Shown in pieces: positions 50,401 to 62,105 of a DNA stretch of 64,000 nucleotides. The DNA lies in assembly GCA_023548195.1 (NCBI GenBank), contig JAJHZJ010000399.1, positions 6,081,100 to 6,145,099 on the forward strand. The letters run 5' to 3'. Each line of letters opens with the position of its first letter. The stretch's first letter is position 1. The translations under genes and the position numbers were made by a program. This DNA is from Bettongia penicillata ogilbyi (Eukaryota; Chordata; Mammalia; Diprotodontia; Potoroidae). Below the pieces are notes generated by a model, which had not been told where the DNA came from, searched no databases, and saw only the letters and a list, made by a program, of their open reading frames with translations.

Positions 50401-51105
50401 TAAAAAAAATCCTTATTATTCTTTAAAAAGATAACTCTTTTTTCACAAGGAATTTTATTTACCTTCTTATCTATCTCCTTTGGCTGCTGTTTTCAAAAAG
50501 TCAGATAGAAATTATATGATTATCATTTGCTTTAGGATCAATGAGTTGAAGATTTTGATTATTTTAACATCAAAGGAAGACATTATAAATTATGAAGATA
50601 TAAATTGTACAGCCTTCAAATAAATGGGTGATAGCAGAAGCAGACACAATTATTCTGACTCATTGTTATATTGAGTTACCTTCTGAGTTAAGTCTATGTC
50701 TGGCTCAATGTGTCTATCACCATTGTTGGTAACTGTCAGTTGTGGAAGAACACCGCCCTGGCATATTAGGAGGAAAAGTTAATCCTATATGATGGAAGAA
50801 ACATAATTGAGGGGGGGAACAGAGGTATAGCCATTTTTCAAGAGGCTATAATAGAATTATTCCCTTCAGGGCCTTATGTACTTCCAATGGAAGCAATGAC
50901 TCCATTCAAATGTTGGAAGAAACTCCTTTGAGTACATCAGGAAGGCCAATTTTCCTTATTTGGAAAGCTAACAATAGTCATGCACAACTGTGATTTTTCA
51001 AGAAATTCAATGATGCTAAATGCCTGGCAACCTGATTTGCCTGCTAACACTTAATCTTTTGCAGATGCATAATTTTATTTTGTAATAATTTTTTAGTAGA
51101 AAAAA
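50401..51105. other. Unassigned stretch
   Basis: No gene, LINE or SINE recognised. Confidence 0.35.
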
Positions 51106-51109
51106 CTTT

Positions 51110-51249
51110 GGGTTTCAAGTAATTAGGCCAGAGATCTAGTCCCACATTCCAACTGTGTGACCAAGTTATGGGCAGGTCCATTCATCTCCCAGAGGCACTT
51201 TTCTACTCTGCAAAATGAGCAAATACACTTGGCTCCATATGACCTCTAG
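51110..51249 (+). repeat. MIR/THER-type SINE
   Basis: Sense series AGAGATCTAGTCCCACATTC, AACTGTGTGACCAAGTTATG, TTCATCTCCCAGAGGCAC and CTCTGCAAAATGAGC. Confidence 0.6.
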
Positions 51250-51463
51250 GGCCAAATATAAACCTTTCTATTTGACATTTAAAGCACTAAACAATCTAGA
51301 CCCATTCTATCTTCTCAGTCTCATTGCTTATTATTCCTCCTACATATTTTCTCTGATCTAGCCACATTGGCCTAATCATACCATATGACTTCATTTGTGG
51401 TTTTCAAGCCTTTAAAAATTATTTGTGCCCAAAATGTTCTCTTTTCTCACTTCAATCTATTAG
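51250..51463 (+). repeat. L2-like LINE 3'-end fragment
   Basis: TTAAAGCACTAAACAATCTAGAC, CTCATTGCTTATTATTCCTC and GATCTAGCCACATTGGCC follow the order of L2 3'-end sequence. The following bases AATCC serve as the insertion target of the retrovirus. Confidence 0.55.
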
Positions 51464-51468
51464 AATCC

Positions 51469-51939
51469 TGTAATCGTAAGGGAATTCAGAGATCTTCCCT
51501 GTCCCTCACTAGTACCATATGATCTTCTTTGAGCCAAGTCCACAACTTAAGTCACATGAAGCCCATTGCCCAAAGAGATCTGAATGGGTAGAGCAGAAAG
51601 CATGAAGCAGGAAGTGCAAGTGAGGTAGAGCATGAAGAATGATAATGAGCTGAGAGAGAGAGAAGACAGAGCAGCTAACCTAGGTGAGAGAGGGACATTT
51701 TGCTTAAGGAAGCTTGTTTGTTTGGAGGTCTAACAGAGGGAAGGCTTGGGGATGCCTGTGCTCCCTGTATTGGTAATATGTACAAACTTCACTGTTACCA
51801 TGATAGAACTGGCTTTCTGGTATCTGAACAAATATTTTGGTTTTGTCTTTAAGGAAGGGAGTTTATATTTTGCAAATTTATTCTGGAAATGCTCATGCAT
51901 ATGCATAACAGTTGTAGTGAATATTGCATTGGCACTACA
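51469..51939 (+). repeat. 5' LTR of the endogenous retrovirus
   Basis: 471 bases, TG...CA bounded. Blocks shared with the 3' copy are GAGATCTTCCCTGTCC, AGTCACATGAAGCC, GAGAGAGAGAGAAGACAGAG, TTTTGCTTAAGGAAGCTTGT and TTTAAGGAAGGGAGTTTA. TGGTG two bases downstream (51942) may be the start of a decayed primer-binding site. Confidence 0.88.
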
Positions 51940-53493
51940 AATGGTGAAAAGGATGGGATTGCAAAATGTGGAGCCTCTCTTTGGGGACAGGAAGTTTCTA
52001 GGGAAGGAAATTTTACCTTATATTTTACCATAATATTAGATTATACATTTTACCATAATATTACCTTATTCCTCCCTGGTGCACAGTGGGCTAAAAGCAT
52101 AGGACTTTGTTAAAACTGAGAAATGATGCTGCAGATGGAAAAATCCAAAGATTTGGAAAGATGTTTTCAAGAAACACCAATAGAGTAGGGGAAAGAAGTA
52201 AGAGGAGTATGTAGAAGAGGACAGGCATTGTTAACAAGCTATTATATTATATCTAAAAGTACAGACAAATTGCTGGAGGAAAAGATTCAGGTGAAAAAGG
52301 AGTTAGCTGATTTCCATGAGAAGTTTTCTTTGCTATGCCATCTGAACTTTCCTTTAGAAGAGTAAGCTAAAAAGTGTCAGATGGTAACACAAAAGTTGTG
52401 AGAGTGGCTCAGAAAAAAAGGTGGGGAAAGTTAACAGCACGAAAGTGAATGCAGCCCTTGCATTTGTGGGGCCTGATTGGCACCCAGCCACCTGGGAGGA
52501 AGACATACAGGATGAAAATGAAGCAAATTTAGATGAGGATTCTAGTAGTGTGAGTGAATGTCCAGTACTATGAAGAAACCAGGAGATCTAGAAGGACTAC
52601 ACAGTATTTAAGAAAGTAACCAAGGATTTTACTCAACAGGAAGTCACAGATATTTTAAGTCAACTCAACCACTAAATGGGAAAATCATTAATATATTGGA
52701 TGGTGAGAATCAGTGATGAAGGATCCAGAGAAGTATGGATAGATAACATAAATTTTTGGAAATTCATAGGTATTAGATCCTTTTGTACAAAATTCTTTTA
52801 GGGATAACCATATTGAAGGAGGTAACAATGTAACTAATTGGTTATCATTAACTGCCAAGTGATGCAGTAATCAGTATCCCACTGACTCTTTGTAGCTTAG
52901 TGGAGATAGACTCTGGTATACACTTAGATACTGTATAAGAAATTTGAAGGAAGAGGTAATGAAAATGGCAATTATGATCAGACAGGCTGAGGTTTATCAT
53001 AGCACTCCCTTAATGTTTCATCATAGAAAACATAATAGTGAGGATGGCTCCTCTTGCTTGTAAGCACTTAATTCTAATTCTACTAATAGGGGAAATAGGA
53101 TACCCCCTTTTGGAGATGCTGGATAAGATTTCATAGGTAAGTGACTTAGGGAAATGGGGAAAGGATAAATTTCCTCAAGAGAGAAGAACAAATGGCCAGT
53201 GGATTCAAAGTCAGAATAGATAAACAAGAAAAGAATTATTTACTACTTTATTAAGAGCAGGGATAAATTTTGGAAGAATAGATGGTTTTCCAACTTATGA
53301 ACTATATAAGATAGTCCCAGAAAAGGGACTTAATATGAGATGGAATGGGGAAGTAAGAACTGCCTTTACAGATCCTCCTTAATTATTGCATCCAAGTTTG
53401 TCACACCTGCAGGAAGAATAGGAAATTGATCAAGTTCCAACTCAGATTGAAGAAGTACACTGATGATATTACAGACTCCAGATCACTTTAACC

Positions 53494-53640
53494 TTGTACA
53501 GGAAAAATGGGTCAACTGCTTTGACTAGGGAATCAGTAGATACTGGGGCAGAGGCTTCTCTTATAAATGCAAACTTTTTAGAAAGGAAGATAAGAATTAG
53601 TGCAGTTCCAGTGGGTATATGGAATCCAGAAATATTGCTG
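53494..53640 (+). pseudogene. Retroviral protease remnant
   Basis: The frame holds VDTGAEASLI, the D-T-G catalytic signature of retroviral aspartic proteases (codons at 53539-53550), followed by about 25 residues of protease-like sequence. It is a fragment without the flap region and is cut short by the internal deletion. Confidence 0.7.
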
Positions 53641-53702
53641 ATCCTGTGTCTATCCTTCTTCTGGTTATCATCTTCTTATTCATTTGGACCTTGTTTGTTT
53701 AA
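53637..53702 (+). pseudogene. Possible envelope membrane-anchor remnant
   Basis: Twenty-one codons rich in Leu, Ile, Phe and Val end at a TAA and resemble the membrane anchor and tail of a retroviral transmembrane subunit. They abut the protease remnant, so the deletion joined pro to the end of env. This is an inference from hydrophobicity and position only. Confidence 0.4.
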
Positions 53703-54135
53703 CCTATCTGCTAGATTTGTCTCCTATAGAAGCTTTTTTCCCTCCACTTGTAGATGACTGACTGCTAAAGTTGTATATCACTCTCTGTCCAAAACTACTA
53801 TACATCACCCCTGGACCTAGCATCGATCAAACTTCAGATACTGTCTCAAGAACTCACTCCTCTTTAAGATCTCATGAGGCAGGGACAGCTCTGCGTCCAA
53901 TCTCAGCAGGAAGTATTTATAGAAGAGCCCTTTGCCCCTTATCTCAAAGAATTTTGAGTCCCATTGCCATGAGGAAGAATACTGGGGAACATTTGCCAAA
54001 ATCCGCACCCTAAGATATTGTTTTAGGTGTTTATTTTATGTTATTCTTGCTTTATTGTTGTGAAGCTATGTTGGTACCAGTTACCCCTAAACTCCCATTG
54101 ACCTGTTAATGAACATGAAAGATTTTCTAGCTGAA

Positions 54136-54613
54136 TGTAATTGCAAGGAAAATTCGAGATCTTCCCTGTCCTTAATAGACTAATATGACCTGCTTTGAAC
54201 TTTAGTTCACCTCACAGCTTGAGTCACATGAAGCCTATGCTGGGAGGAACTTGTAAAACATGTGGAGCAGGAAGGATGGAACAGGAAAAGAGAATGAGGC
54301 AGAACTTGGAGAATGAGATGAAGCTGAGAGAGAGAGAAGACAGAGCAGAGCGGAACAGCCAGCCTGGGAGAGAGCAGAATGTTTTGCTTAAGGAAGCTTG
54401 TTTGTGAGGAAGTGTAACAGAGAGAAGACTAAATATCCCTTTATTGATAATACATACAAATTTCATTCTCACCATGTTTGAATTGACTTTCTGGTGTCTG
54501 AACAAATATTTTTGTTTTCTCTTTAAGGAAGGGAGTTTACAACTTGTGCATTTATCCTAGAAATATGCATTCATGTTCATAGTGGCTGCTGTGGGTATTG
54601 CATTGGCATTACA
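54136..54613 (+). repeat. 3' LTR of the endogenous retrovirus
   Basis: 478 bases beginning TGTAATTGCAAGG and ending GGCATTACA, aligned along its whole length with 51469-51939 with many substitutions and small indels. Confidence 0.88.
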
Positions 54614-54689
54614 AATCCCTAATTTCATTGAAAACTAAGTTTAAACACACTCCTGTGCAAAATGCCTTTTTCTGGGCCTCCACAGTACT

Positions 54690-54870
54690 GGTAACTTACT
54701 TTCTAAGGTCATCTACAATTTATCTGGTATGTATCATATATGTTCTGGCTTATATATCTACTCTCCCTCATTAAATTGTAAGCTTCTTCTAAGCAGAGGC
54801 TACTTTTTTCATTTTTCTCTTATCTTCATTGCTTAGTGCAGGGCCTGGTACATACAGAATGCTACTTAAA
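54690..54870 (+). repeat. L2-like LINE 3'-end fragment
   Basis: AAATTGTAAGCTTCTTCTAAG, CAGAGGCTACTTTTTTC, TTGCTTAGTGCAGGGCCTGG and TACATACAGAATGC follow the L2/THER 3'-end order. The gap between this and the similar text at 51250-51463 is the retrovirus, so both may be one L2 split by it. Confidence 0.65.
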
Positions 54871-55963
54871 CTTTTTTTTTAATCGATTTGGACATTTTCC
54901 TTTTCTGGCACTCCATATCTTCTGTTGTGTCCAAAGGGAATGTTTGGCCTACCATTAATTGTTGGAGCCTTTGATGATTTTTAAACTCCACTTCATATTT
55001 TCATACCAGTACATTCTTGAATCATTCACCTTTCTGAAACGCAATAAACAAACAATGGGGTTGAAACCACACTGCTTTCATTATACTTAAGGAGGTATCA
55101 TGATTGTATGATATTCACACTATCATGATAGTTTCTCATTCCTTTCCATACGTCTTATTTTCATGGCTTGAAATAATTTCTCAGTACCTGTTTGCTATTC
55201 CTCTGACATTATTATGAAGAAATACTTGCTGCAGATATATTCTACTGTGGTTCCCCTCCATTTAGCACTATTCTGTAGACTATTTACTTACCATCCATTG
55301 ATAATAGACCTTAGGAAAAAAAGAAAAGGAGAAATATAAATGAAGATCATAGCAGCAGTAGAGGGCTGAATCCCCTGGTAGATATCTCATCATCTTCTCC
55401 TAATCAAGACCAAATACTTTGCAGTTATTTAACCCATACAATTTCCTGATATGTTATCCAACCCCTAATTGGAAAGATTATGACAATGGCTCTTTTAAAG
55501 ATGTTTTTGTCAATGGTGAAGATTGAAACTTTGAAATTTTGATGAATTAGTTATCTTATTGGCAATGGGCTTCAGATATTGAGGTATCATTGAGAAATAC
55601 TTTTCTTTACTGGAAAAGAGGGGGATACTATTATTAGTGTTTCATTTCCCAAATCTCACAGGATAGGTATTTTCAAGTGCTGAAGGAGGGCTTTCTAAAT
55701 GTCCTTAAATCTCAGAACTGGCAGTCATTCTGAGGTTTGCATCATGACTGGTGTTCCAGAGCATGGCTACCCATCTAAATTGAAGTCTATAATTATGTGC
55801 TACCATTTCTCCTTTCTCTAATAGCAGCTCTATTTTTGTTGGTACTATAAACAAGAGGGTATTAAATTGTAAGATTCATTAATGTTATGCTCATGGGAGA
55901 AGTCCTCATTCATGGAGTGCTTTAAAATATGTAGAGTTGATGTTCGTTTGTCCTTATGGGGAT
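54871..55963. other. Unassigned 1.1-kb stretch
   Basis: No repeat family or gene recognised. Confidence 0.35.
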
Positions 55964-56003
55964 TTAAATAGTTAGATTAAATGGATAGATAGATTTAAAT
56001 AAA

Positions 56004-56118
56004 TACACACACATATATTTATATACATATTGACGTGTATACACACACACACACACACATATATATACGTGGATACATATATGTATGTGTATATATGTAT
56101 ATGCACATATCTGTGTGA

Positions 56119-56172
<54 letters not shown>
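56004..56172 (+). repeat. (CA)n/(TA)n microsatellite cluster
   Basis: CA and TATA/TATG runs, ending in more than twenty CA units (56123-56170). Confidence 0.95.
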
Positions 56173-56173
<1 letters not shown>

Positions 56174-58303
56174 CTCAGGCTCATATTCCTAGACTTCCAA
56201 TGTCACTTTCAAGTTGTCCCTTCCAATTTAGTATCAACCTAAAATAATATCAATATAATGGTTTCAAAAGAAGAAATGGAAAAAACATTGTGAAAGACAA
56301 CATTTTATACATGAAGATAAGTATGCTTTAAACAATTATTTGTGGGGGGTGGAGTCAAGATAGAGCAGTAAAGGTAGGGACTCTTCTGAGGTTTCTCCCA
56401 AACCCCTCAAAATACCTTTTAAAATGACTCTACACAAATTATAGAGCAGTACAACACAAAAAAAAGACAGAGTGAAGCAAATTTCCAGCTCAGAACATCC
56501 TGGAAAACTCACTACGAAAGGTCTATTATACAGGGCAAGAGAGACATACAGTCTGGGGCATGCCAGGTCAATACAGACCAGCCCCAACAAACTCAAAGCA
56601 GGCCTTGGGACAATTGAATTACCAGTAACAGTTGCTGTTTCCAGACTTCTCAGTCTACAGACATGAAAGACAACTTTAAAGATCAGGAGAAAAGATGTGT
56701 CAGACCTCTATGAGAGTGGTGTGCAGTCCAGTACAGACCATGCCAGTAGAGTATCAGCCACAGTAACAGAGAAACCAGTCTTGTGAGCAACTGAATCGGC
56801 TGTGGGAGTGGCTGCTTTGGGTGCTCTCATCCCACAAATGGTAAGGGGTTAGAAGATTACAGGGGTTTCGCTGATAGCACTGAGACAGACTCTATTGCTT
56901 TGCCCATACTTGGGTCTAGCTGAGAGTCCTAGGTGGCAGTCCCAGGATGAAAATCACTAATATAACAGAACTTGGGACTATGGTATTGAGGAGACCCTCT
57001 CACAGTTCTGGAACAATAACCACCTCTATCTGCATCAAACCTCTTTGGAAAAAACAAAATATTAGATGTCACTAGAAATATCTCTCAAAACAGATGTGTA
57101 AACCCCTCAAGATTTGGGCAGTGCTCCTTCCACCCTGAAAACAGAGCATGACCTTAGCAAAAAGTTAAATTTTCAAGGAACAGAGGGTGAAAAGAGCAAA
57201 CAATGGAGAAAAAATGTGTTTATAGAAACTTACTTTGGAGACATGGAAAATAGAAACATAAATTCAGAAGAAGACAACAAAGTCAAATCTCCTACACTCA
57301 CATTCTCTAAGAATACGATAGGTTTGTCTCAGGCTGTGGAAGAACTCTAGAAGGGTTTTGAAAATCAAGTGAGAGAAGTAGAGGAAAAACTAAGAAGAAA
57401 AGTAAGACTGATGCAAAAAAATCATGAAAAAAAGTTAACAACTTGGTAAAGGCAACAAATGCCAAGAAATGAAGAAAATAACACTTTAAGAAAAGACTAG
57501 AACAAATGATGAAAGAGTGCAAAAGGACAATGAGAAGAAGAATGCCTCAAAGAGAAAAACTGATCAAATGAGAAAGGAAATCTAAAAGCTCAATAAAGAA
57601 AATAATTCCTACAAAACTAGAATGAAACAAATGGAAGCTAATAACTTTATGAGAAATCAATCAATAAAAAGAAAGAATGAAAAAAATAGAAGAAAACATT
57701 AAATATCTCCTTGGAAAAACAACCGACTGTGAATCAGACACAGGTGAGATAAATGAAAAATTATTAATCTACAAGAAAGAAAGTTTCAAAAAAAGAGCCT
57801 AGATATAATCTTTCAAAAATTATCATGGGAAATCTCCCTGAATATTCTTCAATGATAGGATAAAATAGAAATTGAAAGAATTCACTGATCACCTCCTGAA
57901 AAAGGTCCCAAATTGAAAACTCCTAGGAATATTTTATCCAAATTTCAGATTTCCCAAGCTAAGGAGGATGTGTCAAACAGCCAGAAAGAAACAATTCAAG
58001 TGTTGTGGAGCCACAATCAGGATAACACAAGATTTAATAGCTTGTATGTTAAAGAATCAGAGAGGGCTTGTAAATGATATTGCAGAGATCAAAGGAGATA
58101 AGATTACAGTCAAGAATATAATCTTTGGGGGAGAAAATGGATACTCAATGTGATAGAAGAAGTTCAAGTATTCTTGATCTAAGATCAGAAATAAATAGAG
58201 AAGTTGTTTGTCAAATATAAGATTCAAGAGAAGCATAAAAATGTAAACAGGAAAGAGAAATCGTAAAGGATTTATTAAAGTAAAACTTTTTACATTCCTA
58301 CAT

Positions 58304-60155
58304 GTGTGGTTTGTGAAAATGAATGTAAAAAGTTAAACAAATAGATGGCGGAGTAGAAAGACTCAGGTATGCTAGCTCCGAACCCACAGCCCATGTATTT
58401 CCTACAAGAAGAACGCCCCACAAATTCTGGATCACTGCAAAGCACGCAAAATCACAGAGAAAAAGATTTCCGTTCCAGAGAGCCCTGGAGAGCCGTCCCC
58501 AGGGTCTGTCGCGTCCCAGAAAGTGGAGCCCACCCCTCCCCTGCCCTGGCCGGGCGGCCACAGAGGAGCAGATCCAAGAAGGCTTCAGGGAAGGAACCTC
58601 CAGCGGCCAGGAAGGTCCCTCAACCCACAGATGCTCCAGGTCAGTGAGAGAGACGTCTGGGCTGGCCGAGAGGGGAGCGGGGTGTCTCTGTGGCTCGGGA
58701 TCCCTCAGGAGAAAGGGGCAGAGGGAGAGGCAGGGGCAGGAAGCCCCGGAGGCAGAGGCAGGGGCGGGAAGCAGCAGAGGCAGCAGCAGCAGCCTGGGAC
58801 TCCCCCAGCAGCAGACAGAAGCTCAGGTCTCTGCATAACCCCCCTGAGGGAGCTGAGCCTGGGAGGCAGCCCTGTCCCCACCCGCTCCATTACTGAAGCT
58901 CTCTGCATAAAGCCCCTGAGGGAACTGAGCCTGGGAGGCCGCCCTGCCCCGACCCAAGCACCGCAACTTAAACTCACATTGAATAGCAGTCACTCTGCCA
59001 TGGATAGCCCTGAGACTGGGAAGCAGCATTTGAATCTCAGACCCCAAGCACTAGCTGGGTGGATGTACGCAGGAGTGCAGAGGAATCTCAGAACTCAAGT
59101 AACTGGCTGGGAAAATGCCCCGAAAAAGGAAGAAAAATAAGACCATAGAGAGCTATTTTGATGGGGTGCAGATGTTCCCACCTTTCAATTCTGATGACAA
59201 GGAAATATTCTTACCACCAGAGAAAGACATGGAGGGCGGGGCTTCTGTATCCCAGACACCCCAGGTGGATGTCTGGAGGACTCAGGCCATGGAAGACCTC
59301 AAAAAGGATTTTGAAAAGCAAGTTAGACAGGTGGAGGAAAAACTGGGAAGAGAAATGAGAGAGATGCAAGAAAAGCATGAAAAATGGGTCAATACATTGC
59401 TAAAGGAGACCCAAAAAATGCTGAAGAAAATAACACCTTGAAAAATAGGCTCACTCAATTAGCAAAAGAGGTTCAAAAAGCCAATGAGGAGAAGAATGCT
59501 TTCAAAAGCAGAATTAGCCAAATGGAAAAAGAGGTTCAAAAGCTCACTGAAGATAATAGTTCTCTCAAAATTAGAATGGAACAGATGGAGTCTAATGACT
59601 TTCTGAGAAACCAAGAAATCACCAAACAAAACCAAAAGAATGAAAAAATGGAAGAGAATGTGAAATATCTTATGGGAAAAACAACTGACCTGGAAAATAG
59701 ATCCAGGAGAGACAATTTAAAAATTATGGGATTAACTGAAAGCCATGATCAAAAAAAGAGCCTAGACATCATCTTCCATGAAATTATCAAGGAAAACTGC
59801 CCTGATATTCTATAACCAGAGGGCAAAATAAGTATTGAAAGAATCCACCTCCTGAAAGAGATCCAAAAAGAGAAACTCCTAGGAACATTGTAGCCAAATT
59901 CCAGAATTCCCAGGTCAAGGAGAAAATATTGCAAGAAGCTAGAAAGAAACAATTCCAGTATTGTGGAAATATAATCAGATAACTCAAGATCTAGCAGCTT
60001 CTACATTAAGTGACCGAAGAGTATGGAATAGGACATTCCAGAAGTCAAAGGAACTAGGACTTAAACCAAGAATCACCTACCCAGCAAAACTGAGTATAAT
60101 ACTTCAGGGGAAAATATGGTCTTTCAATGAAACAGAGGATTTTCAAGCATTCTTG
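58304..60155 (+). mobile_element. Composite younger HAL1 segment
   Basis: It begins with about 35 bases of HAL1 3' terminus (GTGAAAATGAATGTAAAAAG, 58313-58332) followed almost at once, at about 58344, by the HAL1 5' UTR (GATGGCGGAGTAGAAAG). It then runs through the 5' UTR and ORF1 up to the TTTCAAGCATTCTTG codons (60140-60155), and stops with no 3' UTR or tail. The order 3' end, then 5' end, is the reverse of a simple insertion. No target-site duplication was seen at its edges. Confidence 0.75.
59115..60155 (+). pseudogene. ORF1 of the composite HAL1 segment, disabled
   Basis: The start ATG at 59115 gives MPRKRKKNKTIESYFDGVQM and an open frame to about 59410, where loss of one A in the CAAAAAATG run shifts the frame. 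The second part (59384-59815) runs through the coiled coil and NLKIMG to a TAA where glutamate is expected (CCTGATATTCTATAACC). Further lesions include a lost segment near 59850 and a missing A near 59970. The C-terminal LKPRITYPAKLSI part is at about 60060-60090. Confidence 0.86.
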
Positions 60156-60794
60156 GAGGTTGGTGAGGAGGAAATGTGTTCTCAAGAGAATTCTTATCAT
60201 AATTGTCTCAAGGAAGGAATAACATGCACACTCAACTGAATATAGAGATATATTTTACCCTACAGGGAAGTGGAAGGCAGGGGATAAGAGAAGAGTGGGT
60301 GACAGAAGGGAGGACAGATTGGGCAAGTGGTAGTCAGAAGCGAACTACTTTAAGGAAGGACAAGGTGAAAGGAGAGAGAGAATACAATAAATGGCGGGGG
60401 GATAGGATGGAGGGAAATATTAATCTTTCACAACTTGGCTATTATGGAGTTTTGTGTGATTACAATTATATGACCTATGTCAAAGTGCTTACCTTCTCAA
60501 TAAGAGGGGATAAGGAAGAAAGTAGGAAGGGAACTTTGAACACAAAGTTTAAAAAATAAATATTAAAAAAAAATTATGTTTAACAGGAAAAAATAAAATA
60601 CTAAAAAAAATCATTTGTTTATTACATAGTTAAATAAAGGGATTATTCTAGTATTCCTTCTCATTGCACTTGAGAATAGAGAAATGAAAATGTAATACAA
60701 CATCATAAAGAAGAAGTATTTTTAATCTGACTATTATACAGTCTTTTCTCAATCAAGACCTGTAATCTAATGATCTTGGGGGAGGTGGGCTGGC

Positions 60795-60855
60795 CTAGTA
60801 GAGAGAGTGATTATCCTTTAGTGAGGAGAAATTGGGTTCACCTCTGACATGAATT
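60795..60855 (+). repeat. Possible SINE fragment
   Basis: CCTAGTAGAGAGAGTGATTATCC and GAGAAATTGGGTTCACCTCTGAC resemble the start of a MIR-class SINE; the rest is not clear. Confidence 0.4.
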
Positions 60856-61869
60856 ATTATCTTGTATTAGCTCCTTATCTCTTCTGTGTTGGCATCACAT
60901 TCTTTCAATGGAGTTTGCAATTTAACAAAGGTTCTGGAGTTCCCAACTCTTTCTCTTATTGGAAGGCCAGTTTTCCTTCTTTTTTTTTTTTACATATAAT
61001 TAACATATTTACTTTACTTATCAACATACACTTTCTTTTTTTAATATAAATTTATTTACTTAACTTTTTACATTCATTTTCACAAAATTTGGGTTCCAAA
61101 TTTTCTCCCCATTTGTCCCCTCCCCCACCCCAATACACTGAGAATTCTAATTTCCCCTATCACCCATCTGCCCTATCTTATATCATCCCTCCATTCTCTT
61201 GCCCCATCTTTTCTTTTGTCCTGTAGGGCCAGATGACTTTCTATTCCCCTTAACTGTATCTCTTATTTCCTAGTAGCAACAACAATACTCGACAGTTGTT
61301 CCTAAACGTTTGAGTTCCAAATTCTCCTCATCCCTCCCTCCCCAACCATTCCCTTTGGGAAGGCAAGCAATTCAATACAGGCCATATCTGTGTGGTTTAG
61401 CAAATGTCTTCGATAACAGTCGTGTTGTGTAAGACTAACTATATTTCCCTCCATCCTATCCTGCCCCCCATTGTTTCTATATTCTGTCTTTTGATCCTGT
61501 GCCCTCCCCAAGAGTGTTGACTTCAAATTGCTCCCTCCTCCCATTGCCCTCCCTTCCATCATCCCCCCATGCTGCTTATCTCCTTCTCCCCCACTTTCCT
61601 GTATTGTAAGACAGGTTTTGATACCAAAATAAGTGTGCATTTTATTCCTTCCTTTAGTGGAATGTGATGAGAGTAAATTTCATGGTTTTTTTTTCTCAGC
61701 TCTCCTCTTCTTCCCTCCACTAAAAATTTCCTGTTTGCCCCTTGAATGAGAGATAATTTACCCCATTCCATCTCACCCTCTCTCCTACCACTACATTTGT
61801 CTCTCACCGTTTACCTTAATTTCTTTTAAGATATAATCCCATCCTATTCAAGTCACTCTGTGCTTTGTG

Positions 61870-61930
61870 TCTCTGTGTGAGTGCATGGGTGTATGTTTGT
61901 GTGTGTGTGCATGCATGTAGATGTGTGTGT

Positions 61931-61966
<36 letters not shown>
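61870..61966 (-). repeat. (TG)n microsatellite in HAL1-6 3' UTR
   Basis: TG units with ATGCATG interruptions and a final run of about 13 pure units; same element position as in the other HAL1 copies. Confidence 0.88.
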
Positions 61967-62105
61967 TCCCACCAACTACCCAGATACTGAAAAGTTTTAA
62001 GAGTTAAAAATATTGTCTTCCCATGTAGGAATGTAAACAGTTCAACTTTGGTAAGTCCCTTATGACTTCTCTTTGCTGTATGCTTTTTCATGCTCCTTCT
62101 CATTC

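Larger units (their letters stand above)
51469..54613 (+). mobile_element. Endogenous retrovirus with paired LTRs, internally deleted
   Basis: Two related direct terminal repeats, each beginning TGTAAT and ending TACA, enclose about 2.2 kb. A 5-bp duplication AATCC lies immediately outside (51464-51468 and 54614-54618), as expected for retroviral integration. The internal part is far shorter than a complete provirus. It retains an aspartic-protease motif and a hydrophobic segment like an envelope anchor, but no RT or integrase region was recognised. The two terminal repeats differ at many positions, so the insertion is old. It cannot encode a virus. Confidence 0.87.
56344..60608 (+). mobile_element. 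Old HAL1-type element holding a younger segment
   Basis: Starts with GGGGGGTGGAGTCAAGATAG. It has an old 5' UTR and decayed ORF1 (about 57090-58200), and its 3' UTR and A-rich tail are at about 60156-60608. A 10-bp near-match flanks the whole: AATTATTTGT (56334-56343) and AATCATTTGT (60609-60618). This shows that the part at 58304-60155 lies within it. Relative to the copy at 2445-7877, roughly 240 bases of its 3' UTR start are missing at the junction. Confidence 0.78.
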
